Source of the DNA: Thermoleophilia bacterium
GTDB taxonomy: Bacteria; Actinomycetota; Thermoleophilia; Gaiellales; Gaiellaceae
Length of the DNA: 5,363 bases
Direction: 5' to 3'
Assembly: GCA_014534155.1 (NCBI GenBank)
Contig: JACVSB010000136.1
Span: 1-5,363 of the forward strand
Shown here: one piece after another, positions 1 through 5,363 of the stretch
Layout of the letters: every line of letters starts with the position of its first letter
Position numbering within the stretch: position 1 is the first letter of the stretch
The notes under the pieces: model-generated
Database searches by the model: none
What the model was told of the DNA's origin: nothing
Seen by the model: only the letters and a program-made list of their open reading frames with translations
Position numbers and translations under genes: made by a program

Positions 1-107
1 CCCGAGCCGTTCGGGCCGACGACGACGGCAACGCCCGGCTCGAGCCGCACCTCGACCGGGTCGGCGAAGGACTTGAAGCCGCGCAGGCGGATCGACCGCA
101 GGTACAC
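1..107 (-). CDS. smc: Chromosome segregation protein SMC, N-terminal fragment (runs off the left edge)
   Basis: Only the first 35 codons and two bases of the next are present. SMC is the ATPase of the SMC-ScpAB condensin that compacts and separates the chromosome. The fragment begins [16 protein letters not shown], the typical SMC N-terminal strand (LxGFKSFAD), and reaches a P-loop beginning GPNGS at residues 31-35; the rest of the Walker A motif (expected G-K-S/T) lies outside the window. The start is a GTG at 107-105, chosen because the conserved L-x-G-F-K-S-F block sits right after it; no good Shine-Dalgarno sequence is visible. It lies 40 bases after the rnc stop codon. The rnc-smc order is common in bacteria; the formamidopyrimidine-DNA glycosylase gene (mutM) often found between them in Actinomycetota is absent here. 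RecF or RecN is unlikely given the GFKSF match and the rnc neighbour. Confidence 0.93.
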   Translation of the reverse strand, partial: MYLRSIRLRGFKSFADPVEVRLEPGVAVVVGPNGS

Positions 108-147
108 GCGCCGGAAGCTTGCCGCCCGGCGCGGACGGCGCCCTCGA

Positions 148-897
148 TCAGGAGGAGCGGATCCTCTCCAGCGCCTCGCGGGCGGCGTTCTGCTCGGCCG
201 CCTTCTTCGAGGCTCCGTGGCCGACGCCCGCCTGCTCGCCGCCCACGACTGCCGCGCAGGTGAAGCGGCGGTCGTGCGGAGGGCCCTCCACGTCCACGAC
301 GGTGTAGGAGACCGTCAGCGTCCGCCGCGCGACCTCCTCCTGGAGCTCCGTCTTGTAGTCCACGTACGTGGTCAGCGCGTACTCGATCTGGTCCTGGAAG
401 GCGGCCAGGACGGCGGTGCGGATCGGCTCGAAGCCGTGCTCCAGGTAGAGGGCGCCGAGCGCAGCCTCGACGAGCGCGGCGAGCACGTTCCGGTTCACGG
501 ACAGCCGCTCGAGCTCCTCCGCCGGGATCGAGTCGCCGCCGCGCTCGACGAGCTTCGCGCCCAGGTCGAGGCGCGCGCCCACGACCGCGCAGCTCTGGCG
601 CGAGACGACGTGCGCGCGCAGCTTCGCCAGATGCCCCTCGGGGTACTCCGGGAAGCGCTCGTACAGCTCGCGGGCGATCGCGAGGCCGAGGACGCTGTCG
701 CCCACGAACTCGAGGCGCTCGTATGAGCGGTCGCGGGAGACCGCCCACGAAGTGTGGGTGAAGACGGGCTCCAGCCGGTCGGCGGGAAGGCCCTCGATCA
801 GGTCGAGGAGCGCGGCATGCGCCGGTCCGTCGTCCCGGCTACTGGTGTGTGGAGATGTACTCGACGGCCTGTCCGACGGTTGTGATTCCCTGGGCAT
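148..897 (-). CDS. rnc: Ribonuclease III
   Basis: This 249-residue protein is a double-strand-specific endoribonuclease that processes rRNA precursors and structured mRNAs. The nuclease domain spans about residues 28-155, with the signature [11 protein letters not shown] at 60-70 (metal ligands E60, E63, D67) and E144 in the second acidic helix. The double-stranded-RNA-binding domain follows at about 180-247 ([28 protein letters not shown]). Oddly, the position matching the second-helix aspartate (E. coli D114) is Ala141 (codon GCG, 475-477). The start ATG at 897 lies inside acpP, giving a 59-base overlap in another frame. No other ATG, GTG or TTG occurs in this frame between an upstream in-frame stop and the conserved domain, so this start is forced, although its only purine-rich stretch (GAGG) directly abuts the ATG. 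The first 25 or so residues are low-complexity and polar. Translation is probably coupled to acpP. Confidence 0.95.
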   Translation of the reverse strand: MPRESQPSDRPSSTSPHTSSRDDGPAHAALLDLIEGLPADRLEPVFTHTSWAVSRDRSYERLEFVGDSVLGLAIARELYERFPEYPEGHLAKLRAHVVSRQSCAVVGARLDLGAKLVERGGDSIPAEELERLSVNRNVLAALVEAALGALYLEHGFEPIRTAVLAAFQDQIEYALTTYVDYKTELQEEVARRTLTVSYTVVDVEGPPHDRRFTCAAVVGGEQAGVGHGASKKAAEQNAAREALERIRSS

Positions 898-1084
898 CCT
901 CGTCGGAGATCTTGATCCCGAACTGGTCCTCGAGCTCCATGATCAGCTCCACCAGGTCGAGGGAGTCGGCGTCGAGGTCCTCCTGGAACGAGGCCTCCTC
1001 GTTGATCTCGCTCTCCTCGATCCCGAGCTGCTCGACGAGGACGTCCTTGACCTGACCGTAGATCTCCTCGCGCGAAGCTGCCAT
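839..1084 (-). CDS. acpP: Acyl carrier protein (type II fatty acid synthesis)
   Basis: This 81-residue acidic protein has the usual length and sequence of bacterial AcpP. It carries growing acyl chains on a 4'-phosphopantetheine arm during fatty acid synthesis and supplies acyl groups to PlsX and other acyltransferases in the cytoplasm. The attachment site is Ser41 in [13 protein letters not shown] (35-47), preceding the recognition helix II ([14 protein letters not shown]). The ATG at 1084 is preferred because GGGAGAGG lies five bases upstream; an in-frame TTG at 1099 would add MGEGD but has no spaced ribosome site. The gene follows plsX after 68 bases, the widest gap in this gene block, and its last 59 bases also encode the start of rnc in a shifted frame. 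Polyketide carrier proteins are similar, but the plsX-acpP-rnc setting points to the primary-metabolism protein. Confidence 0.96.
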   Translation of the reverse strand: MAASREEIYGQVKDVLVEQLGIEESEINEEASFQEDLDADSLDLVELIMELEDQFGIKISDEDAQGITTVGQAVEYISTHQ

Positions 1085-1089
1085 GTCGC

Positions 1090-1107
1090 CCTCTCCCAAC
1101 CTCTCCC
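1090..1107 (-). promoter_or_regulatory. Doubled Shine-Dalgarno repeat before acpP
   Basis: The minus strand reads GGGAGAGG, TT, GGGAGAGG immediately upstream of acpP. The copy nearer the gene (1097-1090) is five bases from the ATG, ideal for pairing with the 16S rRNA 3' end. The second copy (1107-1100) is 15 bases away, too far to act as an ordinary ribosome binding site, but it could be a standby site or a relic of a small duplication. This is the best ribosome binding site on the minus strand of the window, fitting the high expression usual for acpP. Confidence 0.6.
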
Positions 1108-1133
1108 TGTTCGCCGGCCGAAACGGACGCCGG

Positions 1134-1139
1134 ATGCTA
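1134..1139 (-). promoter_or_regulatory. Possible -10 element of an internal acpP promoter
   Basis: The hexamer TAGCAT (minus strand) in the 68-base plsX-acpP gap fits the TANNNT -10 pattern common in Actinomycetota and would give a leader of roughly 40 bases containing the acpP ribosome site. No -35 hexamer is found at the right distance (the bases there read GGGGAG), so this is only a candidate. Confidence 0.2.
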
Positions 1140-1152
1140 ACACGGAGGCGCG

Positions 1153-2142
1153 TCAGCTCCCCGCCGAGACGGCCGCGCCGGCGAGGCGCGCGCCGACACG
1201 CTCCACGACGCCGCCCTCCACCCCCCGCGCGGCGAGCCCGATCGCGTTCGCGATCGCGCGCGCGGAGGAGTTTCCGTGCGCGATGACGACGAGCCCGCGC
1301 AGGCCGAGGAGGTAGGCGCCGCCGTACGTCTCGGGGTCGAGGCGCGCGCGCAGGCGGCGGGCCGCCGGGCGGACGAGGAGGCCGCCCGCCTTGCCGCGCC
1401 AGGTGGAGGCGATCTCCTCGCGCAGGCTCGAGAGCGCGATTCCGATCCCGCCCTCGAGCGTCTTCAGCGCGACGTTGCCGGTGAACCCGTCGCAGACGAC
1501 CACGTCCACGCTCCCGCGCAGGAGGTCCCGGCCCTCGACGTTCCCCACGTAGCGAAGGGGTCCCTCCGCGAGGAGCTCGTGCGCCTCGCGGACGAGGCGG
1601 TTTCCCTTCTCCGGCTCCTCGCCGATCGAGAGGAGCGCCACCGAGGGGTCGCGGACGCCTAGGGCCTCGGCGGCGAAGACGGCGCCCATGTGCGCGAACT
1701 GCAGGAGGTGCTCGGGCCGCGCGTCGGCGTTTGCGCCGCCGTCGATCAGCACCGTCGGGCCGGCGAGCGCGGGGAGCGGGACCGCGATCGCGGGCCGGTG
1801 TACACCGGGCAGCCTGCCGATCTCGACCAGGCCGGCGGCGAGGAGCGCGCCCGTGTTGCCCGCCGAGAGCGCGACGTCGGCGACCCCGTCGGAGACCGCG
1901 CGGCAGGCGGCGAAGAGCGAGCTCGAGCGTTTCGCGCGCGCGGCGTCGCCCGGCTTCTCGTCCATGCCGACGACGTCGGGGGCGTGCACGATCCGGAGCC
2001 CGTCGGCCAGGGCCTCGACCACCTCCCGGCGCCCGTACAGGATCGGCTCGACCTCCCGGGCGCGCGCCAGCCCGGCGCCCGCCACGACCTCGTCCGGGGC
2101 GCGATCGCCGCCCATCGCGTCGACGGCGACGCGGACCGTCAC
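1153..2142 (-). CDS. plsX: Phosphate acyltransferase PlsX (acyl-ACP:phosphate acyltransferase)
   Basis: PlsX converts acyl-ACP and phosphate to acyl-phosphate, which PlsY uses to acylate glycerol-3-phosphate at the membrane: the first step of phospholipid synthesis in most bacteria. The 329-residue length matches the family. The N-terminus [18 protein letters not shown] is the PlsX hallmark. Other family blocks are [66 protein letters not shown] and, near the C-terminus, [20 protein letters not shown]. The start is the GTG at 2142, which places the AVDAMGGD motif at residues 6-13 as in the family. It has no clear Shine-Dalgarno sequence but lies only four bases after the rpmF stop, so translation is probably coupled. 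The frame stays open far upstream through yceD and antisense to ppa; that extension has no homology and is an effect of high GC. acpP, encoding its substrate carrier, is next. Confidence 0.96.
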   Translation of the reverse strand: MTVRVAVDAMGGDRAPDEVVAGAGLARAREVEPILYGRREVVEALADGLRIVHAPDVVGMDEKPGDAARAKRSSSLFAACRAVSDGVADVALSAGNTGALLAAGLVEIGRLPGVHRPAIAVPLPALAGPTVLIDGGANADARPEHLLQFAHMGAVFAAEALGVRDPSVALLSIGEEPEKGNRLVREAHELLAEGPLRYVGNVEGRDLLRGSVDVVVCDGFTGNVALKTLEGGIGIALSSLREEIASTWRGKAGGLLVRPAARRLRARLDPETYGGAYLLGLRGLVVIAHGNSSARAIANAIGLAARGVEGGVVERVGARLAGAAVSAGS

Positions 2143-2146
2143 GAAG

Positions 2147-2335
2147 CTACGGCGCGGGTGTCGAGAGCGGCTCGACCTCGCGGCCGCGGTACGTGCCGCA
2201 CGTCGGGCAGACGCGGTGCGGCCGCTTCGGCTGGTGGCACTGCGGGCACTCGTGGACGACCGGGGCCGAGAGCCGGTGCGTCGCCCGGCGCTTGTCGCGC
2301 CGCGCCTTGGACGTCTTTCGCTTGGGGACGGCCAT
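2147..2335 (-). CDS. rpmF: 50S ribosomal protein L32 (zinc-ribbon type)
   Basis: This 62-residue protein is bacterial L32 (bL32), a small large-subunit protein. It starts [20 protein letters not shown], the family's nearly invariant basic N-terminus. It then has a zinc ribbon of four cysteines, C30 and C33 (CPQC) and C43 and C46 (CPTC), so this is the metal-binding form rather than the cysteine-free paralogue that some bacteria use when zinc is scarce. The ATG at 2335 is fixed by the MAVPKRK motif. It is preceded by only a weak ribosome site (GAG about five bases upstream). It sits between yceD (28-base gap containing part of a hairpin) and plsX (four-base gap), the widespread yceD-rpmF-plsX arrangement. 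The C-terminal tail after the ribbon (residues 50-62) is short and proline-rich. Confidence 0.97.
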   Translation of the reverse strand: MAVPKRKTSKARRDKRRATHRLSAPVVHECPQCHQPKRPHRVCPTCGTYRGREVEPLSTPAP

Positions 2336-2346
2336 CCGGCTCGGAG

Positions 2347-2368
2347 TGTAGCGGCGACGTCCGCTACA
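2347..2368 (-). repeat. Perfect 8-bp inverted repeat (hairpin) across the yceD stop codon
   Basis: TGTAGCGG (2347-2354) and CCGCTACA (2361-2368) are exact reverse complements separated by six bases. In the minus-strand transcript this would be a stable stem-loop that includes the yceD UAG stop (2366-2364) and ends 11 bases before the rpmF start. No U-run follows it, so it is unlikely to be an intrinsic terminator. A role in processing, transcript stability or control of L32 translation is possible but inferred. Confidence 0.55.
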
Positions 2369-2873
2369 GCCGCTCGCGCAGGTCGGCGAGCGCCGCCCAG
2401 CGCGGGTCGACGACGTCCTCCTCGTGCGTGTGCTCCTCCCGGTTCAGGTCCGCACCGCAGAGGGGGCAGAGACCGGCGCACGCCGCCCGGCAGAGGATCT
2501 TGTCCGGGAGAGCGAGCGCGACGGCGTCGCGCGCCCACGCCGAGAGGTCGAGCCGGTCGTTCGCGAGGTACGGCGTCCGCAGCTCGTCCGCCTCCCCGGG
2601 GCTCGCCGCCTGGTACTCCCGTCCCCGCACGGGCACGGAGACCACGGTGTCCGTGAGACAGCGAAAGCAGGGGCCGGCGAGCCCGGCCTCCAGCTCGAGC
2701 TCGAAGAGGAGGCCGCCACTTGTCCGCGTGACGGCGACGGCTGCCTCGGGCGCCGCCGGGACGGGCGAGTAGCGCTGGCCGCCGAGGTCGAACGGCTCGA
2801 GCTCGACGGCGCGCGCGTCGCGCCACTTTTCGCCGGGGCGAACGTGGATCGTGCGCAGGTCGAGGATCGTCAC
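2364..2873 (-). CDS. yceD: YceD/DUF177 family protein, likely 23S rRNA accumulation factor
   Basis: This 169-residue protein belongs to the DUF177/YceD family, encoded next to rpmF in many bacteria and linked in plants and E. coli to 23S rRNA accumulation; its exact biochemical role is not settled. Visible features are a CFRC pair (C69, C72), the block [21 protein letters not shown] (108-128), then C132 and a GLCPLCG motif (C136, C139), which together look like metal-binding cysteines, and the common ending [14 protein letters not shown]. The start is the GTG at 2873, giving [14 protein letters not shown] as N-terminus; the frame is open further upstream, but that part would overlap ppa on the other strand and has no family resemblance. 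There is no Shine-Dalgarno sequence; a TAGGCT -10 candidate lies eight bases upstream, suggesting a leaderless or near-leaderless mRNA. It heads the yceD-rpmF-plsX-acpP-rnc-smc block. Confidence 0.9.
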   Translation of the reverse strand: MTILDLRTIHVRPGEKWRDARAVELEPFDLGGQRYSPVPAAPEAAVAVTRTSGGLLFELELEAGLAGPCFRCLTDTVVSVPVRGREYQAASPGEADELRTPYLANDRLDLSAWARDAVALALPDKILCRAACAGLCPLCGADLNREEHTHEEDVVDPRWAALADLRERL

Positions 2874-2881
2874 ACGCGTCC

Positions 2882-2887
2882 AGCCTA
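2882..2887 (-). promoter_or_regulatory. Candidate -10 element for the yceD-rpmF-plsX block
   Basis: On the minus strand TAGGCT matches the TANNNT -10 consensus and stands eight bases before the yceD GTG, so transcription would begin at or one to two bases before the start codon. A weak TTCGAC lies 15 bases upstream of it. There is no ribosome binding site, as expected for a leaderless transcript. Confidence 0.4.
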
Positions 2888-2923
2888 GCAGCGGCCCTCG
2901 GCGTCGAAATCCGGCACCGGGGG

Positions 2924-2929
2924 TACCGT
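2924..2929 (+). promoter_or_regulatory. Candidate -10 element for ppa
   Basis: TACCGT fits TANNNT and is eight bases before the ATG at 2938, the same spacing as the facing yceD signal. No convincing -35 hexamer is visible. If used, it would make a near-leaderless ppa mRNA starting at the 2938 ATG, or one with a short leader of about 15 bases for the 2953 ATG. Confidence 0.35.
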
Positions 2930-2952
2930 CGCGGGGCATGGAGAGGGAGCTC

Positions 2953-3438
2953 ATGGTGCTCGTCGAGATCCCCTCCGGGTCGCGGAACAAGTACGAGGTC
3001 GACCACGAGACCGGCCACCTCGTCCTCGACCGGATGCTCTTCACCTCTACGCGCTACCCCGCCGACTACGGGTTCATCGAAGGCGCGCAGGGCGAGGACG
3101 GCGACCCGCTCGACGCCCTCGTTTTCACGGGCGAGCCCACCTTTCCCGGCTGCCGCATCCGGGCCCGGCCCGTGGGCCTCTTCCGCATGCGCGACGAGAA
3201 GGGGCGAGACGAGAAGATCCTCTGCGTCCCGCTTCGCGACCCGATGTGGTCGCACGTACAAGAGCTGGACGATCTCCCGGCGCCCCTTCGCAACGAGGTC
3301 GAGCACTTCTTCCAGGTCTACAAGGACCTCGAGGACAAGAAGGTGGCGACGGAGGGGTTCGCCCCGCGCCAGGAAGCGCTGCGCGTGATCGAGGAGGCGC
3401 GCCAGCGCGCCCAGGAGCTCGAGACGGCGGCGGGCTAG
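2953..3438 (+). CDS. ppa: Inorganic pyrophosphatase (family I, soluble)
   Basis: Ppa hydrolyses pyrophosphate to two phosphates in the cytoplasm, pulling nucleic acid, aminoacyl-tRNA and CoA synthesis forward. Counting from 2953 (161 residues), hallmarks are [18 protein letters not shown] (4-21), YPADYGFIE (35-43), the metal-binding signature DGDPLDALV (D49, D51, D54), [17 protein letters not shown] (72-88, with D81 and D86) and [10 protein letters not shown] (118-127). The sequence is of the actinobacterial type and length. Two starts are possible: ATG 2953, with GAGAGGGAG just upstream, and in-frame ATG 2938 (166 residues, adding MEREL), which lacks a ribosome site but is eight bases from a -10 candidate. 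I chose 2953 for its ribosome site. This is the only plus-strand gene: it diverges from yceD and meets the SepIVA-like gene end to end, the two stop codons overlapping in one CTAG. Confidence 0.95.
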   Translation: MVLVEIPSGSRNKYEVDHETGHLVLDRMLFTSTRYPADYGFIEGAQGEDGDPLDALVFTGEPTFPGCRIRARPVGLFRMRDEKGRDEKILCVPLRDPMWSHVQELDDLPAPLRNEVEHFFQVYKDLEDKKVATEGFAPRQEALRVIEEARQRAQELETAAG

Positions 3439-3923
3439 CCCACGCTCTCGTCGGTGACGCCCGCCATCACCGACTCCTGCGAGCGCTCGTGCAGACGCTC
3501 GCGGCCGCGCCGGACGGCGCCGAGGAACTTGTCCAGGTTGACCTCGAGCGTGGAGAGGATGGAGTCGGCCCAGTCCTCCATCTCGAGTCGCGTCTCCCGC
3601 GCCTGGCGGCGCGCGTCGTCGAGGATCTCCTGCCCCTGACGCTCCGCCAGCCTCACGATCTCCGTCTGCGACGCCTCGCGGACTGCCTGCTCGCGCGCCT
3701 CCCCGAGGATGCGGTCCGCCTCGCGCTTGGCCTCCGCGAGCATCTCCTGGCGCTCCTTCACGATCCAGCGTGCCTGCTTGATCTCCTCGGGGATCGTGGC
3801 CCGCATCTGGTCGAGGATGTCGTAGATCTCCTCGCGGTCGATGCGAACCTGGTCCGTGAGCGGGACGGCCTTCGCGTTGTGCACGAGGTCGTCGAGCTTG
3901 TCGATGAGCACGAGGACGTCCAT
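3435..3923 (-). CDS. sepIVA: SepIVA-like (DivIVA-related) coiled-coil septum protein, short form
   Basis: This 162-residue, mostly helical protein resembles mycobacterial SepIVA (Rv2927c type), an essential DivIVA-like protein involved in septation and envelope growth. As recalled, the shared blocks are an N-terminal head ([18 protein letters not shown], then [20 protein letters not shown] at 29-48), a charged coiled coil (about 50-115, including [15 protein letters not shown]), an SQTEIV segment at 85-90, and a C-terminal end [15 protein letters not shown] (130-144). Mycobacterial SepIVA is about 245 residues; the difference appears to lie in the central coiled coil. There is no signal peptide or membrane segment. 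The start is the ATG at 3923, 11 bases after the coaD stop, without a clear ribosome site; an open extension upstream overlaps coaD and is rejected. Position near coaD and yceD supports the call. Automated annotation may call such proteins ATP synthase subunit B-like because of the coiled coil. Confidence 0.75.
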   Translation of the reverse strand: MDVLVLIDKLDDLVHNAKAVPLTDQVRIDREEIYDILDQMRATIPEEIKQARWIVKERQEMLAEAKREADRILGEAREQAVREASQTEIVRLAERQGQEILDDARRQARETRLEMEDWADSILSTLEVNLDKFLGAVRRGRERLHERSQESVMAGVTDESVG

Positions 3924-3934
3924 GGGCGGGCAGT

Positions 3935-4461
<527 letters not shown>

Positions 4462-4465
<4 letters not shown>

Positions 4466-4998
4466 CGCCCGGTGAACACCGTAATGCGCGCGGAGCCGTA
4501 CCGTCGGCTCGTGTAGACGGGGAGCGGCAGCTCGGGCTGCTCGCGGGCGTCCGACTCGACGACGACGAGCCCCTCCGGCGCGACGACCGCGGGCAGGTAC
4601 GCCGAGAGCGAGGGCAGGAGCGAGGAGAGCGCCCGGTAGGGCGGGTCGACGAGGACGAGGTCGTAGCGGCGGCCGGCCGCCGCCTCCGCCGAGAGGGCGC
4701 GCAGGGCGTCGGAGCGCAGCACCGTAGCGCCCGTGAGACGCAGCGTGTCCAGGTTGCGCTCGATCGTGTCAGCCGCGGCCCGCTCGCGCTCCACGAAGAC
4801 GACGTGGCCGGCGCCCCGCGAGAGCGCCTCGAGGCCCATCGCCCCCGACCCCGCGAAGAGGTCGAGCACGCTCGCGCCCTCGAGCGGGCCGATCAGGTTG
4901 AAGGCCGCCTCGCGGGCCCGGTCGCCGGTGGGGCGGGTCGCGTCCCCCCGGGGGGCCGCGATGCGCGCGCCCTTACGCGAGCCCGCGATGATGCGCAT
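4462..4998 (-). CDS. rsmD: 16S rRNA (guanine(966)-N(2))-methyltransferase RsmD
   Basis: RsmD uses S-adenosylmethionine to methylate N2 of G966 in 16S rRNA of the assembled small subunit. The 178 residues match the family length. Visible are the N-terminal [13 protein letters not shown], the [15 protein letters not shown] segment (22-36), SAM-binding motif I in [20 protein letters not shown] (44-63), the acidic FVERE end of the next strand (68-72) and the catalytic N-methyltransferase motif DPPY in LVLVDPPY (114-121). The start ATG at 4998 is fixed by the conserved MRIIAG opening; GGGAG is close upstream with only one base between. The gene start overlaps the end of recG by 26 bases in a different frame, and its stop overlaps coaD by four. 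A perfect C6G6 palindrome (4944-4955) codes for PRG within the gene without breaking the frame. Confidence 0.95.
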
Positions 4999-5363
4999 GC
5001 TCCCAGAAGCGCTCGACCTCGTCGCGAAGGGGATCGCCGGGCGCGGGCTCGAGGACGCGCGCGAAGCGCCGCGCCGCCGCGATGAGATCGCGGTCGCGCG
5101 CGAGGCGCGCGAAGCGGAGGTCGGGGAGACCCGACTGCCGTGTGCCGAGCAGCTCTCCCTCGCCGCGCAGCTCGAGGTCGACCTCCGCGAGAGCGAAGCC
5201 GTCGGTCGTGTCCACGAGCGCCTGCAGGCGCGCCTGCGCGGCCTCCGTCAGCTCCTCCTTCGGCCGGGAGACGAGAAGGCAGTACGACTGCTCTCCCCCG
5301 CGCCCGACGCGGCCGCGGAGCTGGTGGAGCTGCGCGAGCCCGAAGCGGTCCGCCTCCTGGACG
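4973..5363 (-). CDS. recG: ATP-dependent DNA helicase RecG, C-terminal fragment (runs off the right edge)
   Basis: RecG is a superfamily 2 DNA translocase that remodels stalled replication forks and branched recombination intermediates. The last 129 residues are present. The fragment holds helicase motif VI (QLRGRVGR at fragment residues 14-21) in [19 protein letters not shown]. The conserved RecG C-terminal region follows: [20 protein letters not shown], then [19 protein letters not shown] (a diagnostic RecG block, about residues 70-88), and a tail ending [13 protein letters not shown]. The block [10 protein letters not shown] separates it from Mfd and other SF2 helicases, and the order recG-rsmD-coaD is widespread. 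It ends with TAA at 4975-4973, 26 bases inside rsmD. The wedge domain and motifs I-V lie outside the window. Confidence 0.96.
   Translation of the reverse strand, partial: VQEADRFGLAQLHQLRGRVGRGGEQSYCLLVSRPKEELTEAAQARLQALVDTTDGFALAEVDLELRGEGELLGTRQSGLPDLRFARLARDRDLIAAARRFARVLEPAPGDPLRDEVERFWEHAHHRGLA

Noticed and set aside
128..142. Inverted repeat GGCGC-5-GCGCC in the rnc-smc gap.
   Set aside because: Short stem with no T-run after it on either strand; such repeats occur by chance in GC-rich DNA, so it is not called a terminator.
73..726. Plus-strand 217-residue open frame opposite smc and rnc.
   Set aside because: Antisense shadow of rnc, whose motifs are unambiguous.
1239..1256. Perfect palindrome CGATCGCG-TT-CGCGATCG.
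   Set aside because: It lies in the plsX coding region for the repeated Ala-Ile-Ala-Asn-Ala-Ile segment near the conserved C-terminus, so coding explains it.
1690..2772. Long plus-strand open frames opposite plsX, rpmF and yceD (for example 360 residues).
   Set aside because: They are antisense to genes with clear motifs, have biased Arg/Ala/Gly/Pro composition and no recognisable domain.
2143..3306. A minus-strand frame in phase with plsX stays open from plsX back through yceD and antisense to ppa, giving an apparent 717-residue protein.
   Set aside because: The part before the plsX GTG is arginine-rich, has no family resemblance and lies over well-supported genes in other frames. Long stop-free frames are expected at this GC content.
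4944..4955. C6G6 palindrome as a possible frameshift or sequencing error.
   Set aside because: RsmD keeps its family motifs on both sides in one frame, so the run is read correctly; it merely encodes Pro-Arg-Gly.

Overview
This window is a very GC-rich stretch of bacterial chromosome packed with housekeeping genes. Ten genes lie on the minus strand and one, ppa, on the plus strand; there is no stretch over 100 bases without a gene. I see no mobile element, CRISPR array, tRNA, rRNA or foreign-looking base composition. The lineage is inferred to be Actinomycetota. The gene order, the mycobacterial-type Ppa, a SepIVA-like septal protein next to coaD/yceD and TANNNT-type promoter signals all fit. 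A deep-branching group such as Thermoleophilia is possible, because a discrete type II acyl carrier protein and plsX sit in the cluster, but no marker here proves it.

Reading along the minus strand (right to left), the first block is recG (3' end only, 4973-5363), rsmD (4462-4998), coaD (3935-4465) and a short SepIVA-like coiled-coil gene (3435-3923). These overlap or lie within 11 bases of each other, so they look like one transcription unit. The plus-strand gene ppa (start 2953 or 2938, end 3438) then interrupts the strand. Its stop codon shares a CTAG with the stop codon of the SepIVA-like gene, and it diverges from the next block. The second minus-strand block is yceD/DUF177 (2364-2873), rpmF (2147-2335), plsX (1153-2142), acpP (839-1084), rnc (148-897) and the first 35 codons of smc (1-107).

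The genes share themes. CoaD makes dephospho-CoA and releases pyrophosphate, which Ppa can hydrolyse. CoA donates the phosphopantetheine arm to Ser41 of AcpP, and PlsX takes acyl groups from acyl-ACP into phospholipid synthesis. YceD, L32, RsmD and RNase III all concern ribosome or rRNA production. RecG and SMC concern DNA repair and chromosome organisation, and the SepIVA-like protein concerns division or envelope growth.

The main points of interest are: an alanine in RNase III where a metal-binding aspartate is expected; a 59-base out-of-phase overlap that makes acpP encode the RNase III N-terminus; a perfect 8-bp hairpin across the yceD stop codon just before rpmF; mirror-image near-leaderless promoter candidates between yceD and ppa; a doubled Shine-Dalgarno repeat before acpP; and a SepIVA homologue with a shortened central coiled coil. 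I found no clearly new multi-gene system.
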